Below, one piece after another: positions 16,759 to 24,699 of a stretch of 64,000 nucleotides of DNA. The DNA lies in the NCBI GenBank assembly GCA_020351995.1, contig CP070674.1:319261-383260 (forward strand), given 5' to 3'. Positions within the stretch are counted from its first letter, which is position 1, and the number at the start of each line of letters is the position of its first letter. A program made the position numbers and the translations under genes. Below the pieces are notes generated by a model, which made no database searches, was not told the DNA's origin, and saw only the letters and a list, made by a program, of their open reading frames with translations. Source of the stretch: Candidatus Zixiibacteriota bacterium. Lineage in GTDB: Bacteria > Zixibacteria > MSB-5A5 > GN15 > FEB-12.

Positions 16759-17559
16759 ATGGCAGCCGCCCCATTTTCGATTGTAAACGTTTTTGATCTC
16801 GAAGCACCGTATGTGACCGAGTATCGCCGCCTACTGCACAAAATACTAGCCGCCGGCTCGCATAGTGATATAAAATCCATTATGGTTACGTCGGCCATGA
16901 TAGCCGAAGGTAAATCGACTATCTGTTCTTTCATGGCCCTGACCGCGGCTGTCAAGAGGGGACTCAAGACGCTGATAATTGATGCCGACCTGCGTCTTCC
17001 CTCGATTCACAAATTGTTCGGTTTGCCTGAAGCCCCGGGACTGGTTGAAGTGTTGACGGACGGGGTTAGTCCGAAAGATGCTATGAGAAAGACCTCCGTA
17101 GAGAACCTGGATATCCTGCCTTCGGGTCGGCAGAGTGACAACCCAACCGAGATTTTCGACGCCGAGGCCGTCGGTAATATCGTTGAAGAATTGAAGTTTT
17201 ATTATGATTTGATATTGATTGACTGTGCTCCGTTGTTGCCGGTGTCAGACCCGATGCTTCTGGCGTCGCGGGTTGACGGTACGATTCTCGTGATCAAAGC
17301 AGGAACGACACAGAGGGAACTGGTCGAGCGCGCGGTGGGTATTCTGAATCCTCCTCAGAACAATGTTCTGGGTGTGGTGCTTAATAATATGAATCATATC
17401 CTGCCATACTACTACGATTATGATTACTATTCTTATGATTACCGCCAATCTCCACAAGGCCCGACGAAGATCATCAAGAAACCCGCACCAGCGCGCCGTC
17501 CCAAGAATAAGCCTGCAGAGAAGGATCCGACGCTCAAAGACAATATAGGGCACAGTTAG
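16759..17559 (+). CDS. BY-kinase (CpsD/Wzc-type tyrosine autokinase)
   Basis: A 266-residue stand-alone cytoplasmic bacterial tyrosine kinase. Walker A is AMIAEGKST (about 46-54, after VTS), Walker A' is LIIDADLRLPS (about 72-82) and Walker B is LILIDCAPLLPVSD (about 151-164). The C-terminal tail has a dense tyrosine cluster, YYYDYDYYSYDYRQ (about 216-230), the expected autophosphorylation site, followed by a Lys/Pro-rich end. It would act with the Wzz-like protein encoded upstream, whose cytoplasmic tail activates such kinases. The kinase and copolymerase are separate polypeptides, as in Firmicutes, not fused as in proteobacterial Wzc. Confidence 0.92.
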   Translation: MAAAPFSIVNVFDLEAPYVTEYRRLLHKILAAGSHSDIKSIMVTSAMIAEGKSTICSFMALTAAVKRGLKTLIIDADLRLPSIHKLFGLPEAPGLVEVLTDGVSPKDAMRKTSVENLDILPSGRQSDNPTEIFDAEAVGNIVEELKFYYDLILIDCAPLLPVSDPMLLASRVDGTILVIKAGTTQRELVERAVGILNPPQNNVLGVVLNNMNHILPYYYDYDYYSYDYRQSPQGPTKIIKKPAPARRPKNKPAEKDPTLKDNIGHS

Positions 17560-17749
17560 CAGTGGAGCGGGCTGTAAAGGGGGCAAAAATTACGGTTCTG
17601 ATCCCGTCGAATGTTCACCCAGGATTACCTGTTTGAGCAGTTTCCAGGTCTGGGCGCAAGTTGCTCCGGTCGGATAGGAGTCCGAGTCGCCGGCCCGGTC
17701 GTTGATGACAATCGGCGGTGTTACCGGCCAAGATTTGGGAAGATTAACC

Positions 17750-18616
17750 TTGAATTCAGTTAAGAACATTTTCAGTGTTGACCTCGAAGAATGGTACGTG
17801 GTCGAGGCTCTGGCCAGCCGTTACGCCAGGGACGATTGGGCCTCGCTACCATCAGCCGTTGTCAGGAACAGCCTTAAGTTGCTTGAATTGCTGAACCGTC
17901 ACAATGTCAAGGCGACCTGGTTTGTATTAGGCTGGTGCGCTGACCGTTTCCCGGACCTGATTCAGGAAATCTTTGCCTCCGGCCATGAGATCGGTTGTCA
18001 CAGTTTTTACCATCGCCGGGTGGATTTGATGGGTCCGAACCTGTTTAAGAAGGACACCGAGCAGTCAATCAATGCCATTCTCAAGGCTACCGGCGTCCTG
18101 CCGTACGGCTACCGGGCCCCCAGTTGGTCAATCAATGCTTCGACGCCGTGGGCTTTTGAAATACTTGCCGAGATGGGTTTCCTTTACGACAGTTCCGTCT
18201 TTCCGATCAAGCACGATATATACGGGTGGCCGGACGGCCCCCGCCACCTGTTCAAGATGGAGTTTGGTAACGGTCGGACCCTTTATGAACTTCCTGCCAC
18301 AACTTATCGCGCCCTCGGCAGAAATATTCCCGTCGCAGGGGGAGGATACTTCAGACACTCTCCCTACTGGTATTCACGCAAAGTTATCAGGGCGCTCAAC
18401 GACGCAGGGCATCCGGTGGTTTTCTATATTCATCCCTGGGAGATTGATCCTCAACTGCCGCGCGTGGACGGTCTCTCGGCCATCCAGAAGTTCCGCACTT
18501 ATGGTTCCACTGATATTCTTCGCATCAAAATTGAGCGACTATTAGAGGATTTCTCTTTCACTACCGCCAGTAATCACATGCAACTTTTCAAGAAGAGAAG
18601 AATCGGCTTCGAATAA
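17750..18616 (+). CDS. XrtA/PEP-CTERM-type polysaccharide deacetylase
   Basis: A NodB-fold carbohydrate deacetylase of the DUF3473-containing type found in exosortase/EPS loci. Motif 1 is FSVDLEEWY; the metal His pair is in CHSFYHRRV; GYRAPSWSI carries the catalytic Arg; and the C-terminal DUF3473 part has VAGGGYFRHSPYW and VFYIHPWEIDPQLPRV. It should remove N-acetyl groups from the exported polysaccharide. The start is uncertain. TTG 17750 puts FSVD at residue 8, as in relatives, and has a weak GGGAAG nine bases before; ATG 17705 would add 15 residues. A 190-base stretch after the kinase gene holds no convincing gene. No exosortase or glycosyltransferase is encoded here. Confidence 0.88.
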   Translation: MNSVKNIFSVDLEEWYVVEALASRYARDDWASLPSAVVRNSLKLLELLNRHNVKATWFVLGWCADRFPDLIQEIFASGHEIGCHSFYHRRVDLMGPNLFKKDTEQSINAILKATGVLPYGYRAPSWSINASTPWAFEILAEMGFLYDSSVFPIKHDIYGWPDGPRHLFKMEFGNGRTLYELPATTYRALGRNIPVAGGGYFRHSPYWYSRKVIRALNDAGHPVVFYIHPWEIDPQLPRVDGLSAIQKFRTYGSTDILRIKIERLLEDFSFTTASNHMQLFKKRRIGFE

Positions 18617-18794
18617 AACAGCCGTTCTATTCTAACACTCTGGATGCGGGGCGTGGTGTGACTACTGGTCCGTGCTCTTTCTCATATCAATCTCGTTATC
18701 AGAATGGATTTCTGAAATTTATGCTTGACTAGGCACGCTGGAGTGTAAAACATTAAGAATGTGCTTACGTGCTAAGACGAGAGAGGAGAAGGTC

Positions 18795-19478
18795 ATGCGA
18801 AGAGTCTTAATTATGACACTGATGGGGGTGCTAGTTTGCGCCGCTGTAGATGCCAGACGTCCCAGAGATCGAGCCGGGAAGATCAAAGACGGTGTCTATG
18901 AGGACAAGACGCACGGATTTCAGTTGAAACTCAATCCGGACTGGAAGACCAAGATCGGCGACAACGACAAGCACTACAGGTTGACTTTGTCGCAGAATTC
19001 CTGGGAACCCCCTCCACACTACGCAGATGCCAAGGATTACACCAAAATTCCGCGCACAGTGGTATACGCGGATACAACATCCTTGAGTGTTTCCGACTTC
19101 ATTGACTCACTCATGAGCGAAACCTATGAGTCGAAGCAGAAGAAGGAGATTTTTAAGGAATTCGAAATCCTTAACAAGCAGTCCGGGGGAAGCGGTATGA
19201 CCAGGGAAGATCTGGTGCCCCGCCAGCGTAAACCAATGGATTTGGCCGGTGAAAGGGGATACTTCTGGTCGGGTAAGGTCAAGTACCGCAATGAGATAGC
19301 AACAACAATGACTTCGGCGGGGGGGAGACGGGTGTATGGCGGATACTATGGCTGTATAATAGGCGTCAAGAAGGATAAGACGATCATTTTGTTACACACT
19401 ATCTGTGAGGAAGAGTTCGCGGAGGTGGTTACTCAAGAAGCTCTTCGGCTGGCCTCCAGCCTTGAGTGGGCCAAGTAA
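18795..19478 (+). CDS. Secreted protein of unknown function
   Basis: A 227-residue protein not assigned to a family. ATG 18795 has a GAGGAGAAGG site; the upstream in-frame ATG 18759 is unlikely. The signal peptide is MRRVLIMTLMGVLVCAAVDA. The mature part begins basic (RRPRDRAGK) and contains a GVYEDKTHGFQLKLNPDWK stretch, similar in style to the small domain that opens PsbP-like and other lipid-anchored or periplasmic proteins, then ERGYFWSGKVKYRNE and IIGVKKDKTIILLHTICEEEF. It is flanked by the deacetylase and the LapA-like gene but is separated from both by more than 100 bases, so it is probably its own unit. Confidence 0.7.
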   Translation: MRRVLIMTLMGVLVCAAVDARRPRDRAGKIKDGVYEDKTHGFQLKLNPDWKTKIGDNDKHYRLTLSQNSWEPPPHYADAKDYTKIPRTVVYADTTSLSVSDFIDSLMSETYESKQKKEIFKEFEILNKQSGGSGMTREDLVPRQRKPMDLAGERGYFWSGKVKYRNEIATTMTSAGGRRVYGGYYGCIIGVKKDKTIILLHTICEEEFAEVVTQEALRLASSLEWAK

Positions 19479-19592
19479 AATTACATAAAAAGTTATTGTT
19501 TTGCCGGGGGAGTTGTGCCATTTTAAGTGGCTTTCGTTAGAGACATTACCTTAACCGGCGGTTAGACTTCTGGCCGCAGACCGGGAGGTCTT

Positions 19593-19958
19593 ATGTGGGC
19601 GCTTAGGGCGATTCTGATTGCCCTGTTACTCATTCTTGTGGTGGGCTTTGCGTACTACAACCTGTATCCATCCCAGACGGTCGATATTAACCTCATATTC
19701 GCCGAGCGTTTTGACGTTCCGCTTCTAACGGTGGTTTTCTGGTCGTTTGTAGCGGGAGTCCTGGTTTCTCTGGTACTGTTTGTTTCCGTGTATATCAGGA
19801 TGTCGGTTCAAATGCGGGCGGCGACCAAACGTATAGCCGCTCTGGAAGGTGAAGTGGCCGTCCTCCGTAACAGACCGATTGAGGAATCGGCGGATCTGCT
19901 TAAGGGCGCCGACGAACAACTGAAAACGGAATCCCCATTCCCGTCCGAAGGTGAATGA
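19593..19958 (+). CDS. LapA-domain inner-membrane protein
   Basis: A 121-residue protein with two membrane segments (LRAILIALLLILVVGFAYY and LTVVFWSFVAGVLVSLVLFVSVY) joined by a short loop with SQTVDINLIF, then a coiled coil (MRAATKRIAALEGEVAVLRNR). This matches the LapA/DUF1049 pattern. In enterobacteria LapA pairs with LapB to control LpxC turnover and lipopolysaccharide assembly. Its stop overlaps the start of the next TPR gene (ATGA at 19955-19958), the usual lapA-lapB arrangement. GGGAGGT precedes the start. Function by family only. Confidence 0.82.
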   Translation: MWALRAILIALLLILVVGFAYYNLYPSQTVDINLIFAERFDVPLLTVVFWSFVAGVLVSLVLFVSVYIRMSVQMRAATKRIAALEGEVAVLRNRPIEESADLLKGADEQLKTESPFPSEGE

Positions 19959-21064
19959 ACATGCCTGAATATTTCTTCGCCTTTGTAATACTGCTGATTA
20001 TCGCAGCCATATTCTACATGTTGTATGACAGGTATCTCAACAAGCCGGTCAAGAGCGAGTCCGAACTCTATGTCGAGGCCCTGCGGGATTTGCTTGACGG
20101 TCGGCAGGAGAGCGCCTTTACCAAGCTCAGGCAAGTTGTGATTGACGATTCGAACAACATTGACGCCTATATTCGTCTGGGCCAGATCTTGCGGGAGAAC
20201 CGTAAGCCCGACCGCGCCCTGCAGGTTCACAAGGATCTTACCCTTCGCTCGGGGCTAAACCAGGACGAGAAGGCGGAGATACTCAGGCAATTGTACGCGG
20301 ATTATCTCGCCCTGAACGATCTTGATATGGCCCAGGCCGCCCTGAAGGAACTCGTTACTGTCAAATCGAGAGACCGCTGGGCATATACCAGGCTTCTGGA
20401 GATCCAGAAGAAGGCCGAGACCTGGGATGAAGCTTATGATACGGCTGTGATGCTGCTCAAGATCGAAAGCAACAAGTCCAAAAAACCTCTGGCGGCTTTC
20501 AAATACCATATGGGGGAGACACTCTACAAGAAGCGCGAGTACCATAAGGCCCGGGTTCTGTTTAAGGAGGCCCTTGGATTCGACCCGACGTACGTACCCG
20601 CTTATCTGTCGATTGGCGATTCCTATCACGAAGAGAAAAGGTACGAAGACGCCGTGAATTTCTGGAGCAAGCTGATATCCGCCGTGCCCGACGAGGGACA
20701 CCTTGTCATTGAGCGTCTCAAAAGGACGCTTTTCGACCTGGGCAGGTATGGTGAGATTCATGGAATCTGCGAGGATATTTTAAAAGACTCCCCAGGAAAC
20801 CTCGAAGCGCGCATGTGTCTGGCTGAGTTCCACGAGAAAAAAGGTGACAGCGATCTGGCCCAACAGATACTTGAGGGCGTGGTGGACGACTACCCGAACG
20901 AGCTCAAGGCCGTCGCCGAACTGATTCGTATCTATCTCAACAAGAGTGAGCGAGACAAGATTCAGAAACTCGTGCGCAATCTGGAGCAAAAGAGACAGAA
21001 ACTGCAGTTTCACGTATCCAGCCCGGTCGCTGATACGTCTCTAATCGGAATTTCGAAGAAATAA
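19955..21064 (+). CDS. LapB/YciM-like TPR membrane protein, without rubredoxin end
   Basis: A 369-residue protein with an N-terminal membrane anchor (FFAFVILLIIAAIFYMLYDRYL) and at least six TPR-like repeats, for example AYIRLGQILRENRKPDRALQ, YHMGETLYKKREYHKARVLF and YLSIGDSYHEEKRYEDAVNF. Position after LapA, anchor, length and a repeat pattern beginning ALRDLLDGRQESAF all match LapB. LapB normally ends in a CxxC…CxxC rubredoxin-like metal domain; here the protein ends KLQFHVSSPVADTSLIGISKK with no Cys pairs, so that domain is absent. It may still tether an envelope-lipid regulator. ATG 19955 and ATG 19961 are both possible starts. Confidence 0.78.
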   Translation: MNMPEYFFAFVILLIIAAIFYMLYDRYLNKPVKSESELYVEALRDLLDGRQESAFTKLRQVVIDDSNNIDAYIRLGQILRENRKPDRALQVHKDLTLRSGLNQDEKAEILRQLYADYLALNDLDMAQAALKELVTVKSRDRWAYTRLLEIQKKAETWDEAYDTAVMLLKIESNKSKKPLAAFKYHMGETLYKKREYHKARVLFKEALGFDPTYVPAYLSIGDSYHEEKRYEDAVNFWSKLISAVPDEGHLVIERLKRTLFDLGRYGEIHGICEDILKDSPGNLEARMCLAEFHEKKGDSDLAQQILEGVVDDYPNELKAVAELIRIYLNKSERDKIQKLVRNLEQKRQKLQFHVSSPVADTSLIGISKK

Positions 21065-21088
21065 GATTTGGCCGTGGTAGACCGGTTT

Positions 21089-22087
21089 ATGAAGAAGGTC
21101 ATTGTATTATTATCTGTACTGATTTCTGTCTTCGTTCAGGATGCCTGCGCCGACAGGATATATTCCTTGATAAGGCAAGGGCGTCTTCGTGAAGCAGCCG
21201 ATTCACTGTCGGGCGTCTCAACGGCATCTACCCGTGACGGTAACAAGCTTTTCTTCTCAAGTTTGCTTGAGCAGGACGCGGTCAAATCAGCCCGCCTGAT
21301 GGAAGCTGCTCTGGAGGCCTCGGTGTCCGCGGTTTACAGGCAGGAAATCTATTATCGCCTGGCCCAATACCATTTTCTGCGCGGCGATTATGTTCGGCTG
21401 GGACAGCTCGTTAGTGAGTATCTGGCTTTTTGGGAGACGGGCAAATACCGGCCGGAGATGATGCGTTTTTCGATAATACTTGATGAGGCTAACGGCGCTT
21501 ATGACTCGGCCGTACGGCAGAGCGATAGATATCTCCTGGAGTATAACTCGGGCTCGGCCAGCCACTGGGGGCTTATTGACAAATCGCGAGTGCTGAGCCG
21601 GTACAACAAAACGGTCGGCGCGCAAAATATCCTCAAGAGACTGTCTCGCGAGAAATCGGGTCCCGGCGTACCGCAGGCCCTTTACATGCTCGGTCAGGAG
21701 GCCATCCGGGACAAGCACACTGACGATGCGGTGTTCTATTACAATCTTCTTCGGGAAGCGTACCCGCGCGCTGTCGGCTTGGACGCGTTGCTGGAGCACA
21801 TGGGCGGTCTGGCCTCGAACTACGCCGGCGACGGCCGTGCCGAGAAGATCACCGGTACATATTATTCGGTTCAGGTAGGGGTGTTTTCAGTCAAAGGCAA
21901 CGCCCGCCGTCAAGCCGACACCTTCAAAGCATATGACCGGGAAGTTGAGATAGGCAAAAAAGATATCTCCGGTGTGCTATACCATGTCGTATACGTGGGT
22001 CGTTTCTCCGATTACGAATCGGCTCGCGAGTTCAAAGAGACACTTCAGGCCAACCACGGGGAAGTCTACCAGGTCGTTGCCCGATGA
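21089..22087 (+). CDS. Exported TPR-like protein with SPOR domain
   Basis: A 332-residue periplasmic protein. ATG 21089 places a signal peptide at the N-terminus (MKKVIVLLSVLISVFVQDACA); the in-frame TTG 21068 would add seven residues before it. The middle is helical with loose TPR spacing (YYRLAQYHFLRGDYVRLGQL, AVFYYNLLREAYPRAVG). The last ~80 residues form a SPOR domain: TYYSVQVGVFSVKGNARRQADTF … YHVVYVGRFSDYESAREF. SPOR domains bind denuded glycan at the division site, so a role in cell-envelope turnover or septation is likely. Its stop overlaps mutS (ATGA), an arrangement seen here but without obvious functional meaning. Confidence 0.85.
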   Translation: MKKVIVLLSVLISVFVQDACADRIYSLIRQGRLREAADSLSGVSTASTRDGNKLFFSSLLEQDAVKSARLMEAALEASVSAVYRQEIYYRLAQYHFLRGDYVRLGQLVSEYLAFWETGKYRPEMMRFSIILDEANGAYDSAVRQSDRYLLEYNSGSASHWGLIDKSRVLSRYNKTVGAQNILKRLSREKSGPGVPQALYMLGQEAIRDKHTDDAVFYYNLLREAYPRAVGLDALLEHMGGLASNYAGDGRAEKITGTYYSVQVGVFSVKGNARRQADTFKAYDREVEIGKKDISGVLYHVVYVGRFSDYESAREFKETLQANHGEVYQVVAR

Positions 22088-24693
22088 AGCGGACTTCGGA
22101 TAAATCCTCGGCACTTACTCCCTTGATGCGGCAATACTATGCCGTAAAAGAGAAACATCCCGACAAAATCCTCTTTTTTCGCATGGGTGATTTTTACGAA
22201 ATGTTCGGCGATGACGCTGTCCGGGCTGCCCCGATACTGGGTATAGCCCTGACTTCCCGCTCTCATGGGACGGGTGAGTCCGTGCCTCTGGCCGGTGTAC
22301 CGCATCACTCGGCGGATAAGTATCTGGCGAGGCTGCTCGCCTCAGGGGAAAAGGTGGTGGTGGTCGAGCAGGTCGAGGACCCGAAAACCGCGAAAGGAAT
22401 CGTTAAACGAGAAATCGTGGAGATACTCACCCCTGGTACGGCTACCGTGGAAGCCGGCTTGTACGAGGCTAAGTCGCTGTGTCTGGCATCCATTTTTGAG
22501 AGCGGCAGAAACAGGATGGGCATGGCATCACTGGATCTTTCAACCGGGGCGTTCATTGTTTATGAAGGTATGACCAATGAAGTCCTGGAACGCCTGAGGG
22601 TAATGGAACCGTCTGAGGTACTTTATCCGGCCGACAGGGAAAGGGATGAAATAGCACAGATGGTCGGTCTGGGCAATGGCACTCAGCGATTAACATCCTT
22701 CGGTGAGTGGAATTTCGATTTTGGGGCCGCCGAAAGGGACCTTAATCAGCACTTCGGAACCGCCACCCTCGAGGGTTTTGGTGTCAGGGACCAGCGTCTT
22801 GCGGTGTCCGCCGCCGGGGCGATCTTGCGATACTTGAAAGAAAATCACCGCGACCGCCTCACCCATGTCGATAAGCTCTCGACGTTCGATGATAGTGAGT
22901 ACATGGTTCTGGATTTCAGTACAGTGCGTAACCTGGAACTTCTGAGGAATCTTTCGTCGTCATCCGAGGAAAACAGCCTTTTTTCAGTCGTGAACCGGTG
23001 TCAGACGGCAGCCGGAGCCCGCCGACTCAAGAACGCTCTTATTAGACCTTTTCGGGGCGTCTCCAAAATCGAACTGCGCCTTTCGGGCGTGACGGAGTTG
23101 GTGAAAAACCGCGAACTCGCCTATCAACTGCGTCGTCATACCAGGATTCTTCCCGATCTCGAGAGACTTTCCGGGCGACTTGGCATAGGCAAGCTCAATC
23201 CGCGACAGATGAAAAGTATAGCTGACGCCCTGATTATCGCGCTGGAGATAAAGTCGTTGCTTCGTGCGGCGGTCAGCCCGCTTTTGAAAACATTATCCGA
23301 CCAGCTGCCCGAATTGACGGTCGTGATTGAAAAACTGTCTACGGCTCTCACAGACGAACCTCCGCTCGCCGTAAATAAAGGTGATATTTTCAAGCGCGGA
23401 TATTCAACGCAACTTGATGAGTTGAATGATTCTATTCGCGATGCCCGGCAGTACATTGGAAACCTGCAGAAGGTTGAACGCGAGCGAACGGGCATCAACA
23501 ATTTGAAAGTTGGCTTCAACAAAGTTTTTGGCTACTACATTGAAGTCACCAAGGCCAATCTGTCCTCGGTTCCCGAAGATTACATCCGTAAGCAAACGCT
23601 GGTTAGCGCCGAGCGCTACATTACACCGGCTCTGAAGGAGAAAGAAGAGCTGATTCTAAATGCCGAGGAGAAGATCTTCAAGCTGGAATCCGAGCTCTAT
23701 CTCGAATTGATGGAATTTGTCGGCAATTACATAGGTGACCTCAAGCTGTGTGCCGACTTGCTGGCCGAGATCGACCTTGTATCCGGTCTGTCTGAAGTCG
23801 CTGTTGAGAAAGGGTATTGTCGGCCGGATATCGTCGAGGATACCGGTTTGCATGTTTTGAATGGACGTCATCCGGTAATTGAGTCGGTCCTGCCGCCGGG
23901 CTCATTTGTGGCTAATGACCTGCATTTGACGGCCGACGATGACCTGATTCACATTCTCACCGGCCCCAATATGTCGGGCAAGTCGACCTATCTACGGCAG
24001 ATCGGCCTGATCGTGATATTGGCCCAGGCTGGCTCTTACGTTCCGGCGGATAAAGCCGAGATAGGTCTGATCGATCGAGTGTTTACCCGGGTCGGTGCTC
24101 TGGACAATCTGGCCCGTGGTCAGTCTACCTTTCTGGTGGAAATGATCGAGACGGCGAACATTCTCAACAACGCCACCTCACGGTCACTGGTGCTGCTTGA
24201 TGAGGTGGGACGGGGAACATCGACTTTCGACGGTCTCTCGGTAGCCTGGGCGGTTGTGGAACATATCAACGAGAAATCCAAATCGCTCACGATATTCGCT
24301 ACTCACTATCATGAGCTGACCGGGCTGGCGGAGATTTATGATAAAGTCCATAATTTTCAGGTGGCCGTCAAAAAGTGGGAAAACAAGGTAATCTTCCTCC
24401 ACCAGATTATTCCGGGGGGCTGCGACGACTCCTATGGCATTGAAGTAGCGAAACTGGCCGGGCTGCCCCGATCGGCCCTTACCCGTGCCCGTCAAATTCT
24501 TCGTCTTCTCGAGTCGGGCAAGTTCACCCAGAGTGAATTGGGCAAAAGCATTTATCGTGACAAAGTTCAACCCAACCTTTTTGATGCTCCGCGCTCGGAA
24601 GTGGAAAAGAGAGTCAGGGAGATGGATCTCGATCAGTTGACTCCGATTGAAGCGCTCAACCTGCTGCGCGACCTGAAGGAAAGCCTGGAGTAA
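22084..24693 (+). CDS. mutS: DNA mismatch repair protein MutS
   Basis: An 869-residue MutS, the usual length. The N-terminal mismatch-binding domain has MRQYYAVKEKHPDKILFFRMGDFYEMF; the Phe-x-Glu that contacts the mispair is in DFYEMF. The connector, lever and clamp regions follow, with GYYIEVTKANLSSVPEDYIRKQTL. The ATPase has Walker A GPNMSGKSTYLRQ (about 627-639), QSTFLVEMIETANILNNAT, Walker B LVLLDEVGRGTSTFDG and ATHYHELTGL. The C-terminus retains a short LFDAPRSE stretch as in other full-length proteins. It starts in the stop of the SPOR gene and is followed by mutL after 6 bases: a mutS-mutL-miaA operon. Confidence 0.97.
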   Translation: MKRTSDKSSALTPLMRQYYAVKEKHPDKILFFRMGDFYEMFGDDAVRAAPILGIALTSRSHGTGESVPLAGVPHHSADKYLARLLASGEKVVVVEQVEDPKTAKGIVKREIVEILTPGTATVEAGLYEAKSLCLASIFESGRNRMGMASLDLSTGAFIVYEGMTNEVLERLRVMEPSEVLYPADRERDEIAQMVGLGNGTQRLTSFGEWNFDFGAAERDLNQHFGTATLEGFGVRDQRLAVSAAGAILRYLKENHRDRLTHVDKLSTFDDSEYMVLDFSTVRNLELLRNLSSSSEENSLFSVVNRCQTAAGARRLKNALIRPFRGVSKIELRLSGVTELVKNRELAYQLRRHTRILPDLERLSGRLGIGKLNPRQMKSIADALIIALEIKSLLRAAVSPLLKTLSDQLPELTVVIEKLSTALTDEPPLAVNKGDIFKRGYSTQLDELNDSIRDARQYIGNLQKVERERTGINNLKVGFNKVFGYYIEVTKANLSSVPEDYIRKQTLVSAERYITPALKEKEELILNAEEKIFKLESELYLELMEFVGNYIGDLKLCADLLAEIDLVSGLSEVAVEKGYCRPDIVEDTGLHVLNGRHPVIESVLPPGSFVANDLHLTADDDLIHILTGPNMSGKSTYLRQIGLIVILAQAGSYVPADKAEIGLIDRVFTRVGALDNLARGQSTFLVEMIETANILNNATSRSLVLLDEVGRGTSTFDGLSVAWAVVEHINEKSKSLTIFATHYHELTGLAEIYDKVHNFQVAVKKWENKVIFLHQIIPGGCDDSYGIEVAKLAGLPRSALTRARQILRLLESGKFTQSELGKSIYRDKVQPNLFDAPRSEVEKRVREMDLDQLTPIEALNLLRDLKESLE

Positions 24694-24699
24694 TCGGAC

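Noticed and set aside
17609-17761. Short open frame between the BY-kinase and deacetylase genes
   Set aside because: About 50 codons without a ribosome site or any recognisable motif, overlapping the deacetylase start.
18731-18746. AGGCACGCT, identical to the start of the sigma-54-like promoter at 43082
   Set aside because: The -12 part (GGAGTGT) does not match TTGCA, so it is not a convincing sigma-54 site; a nine-base identity can be chance.
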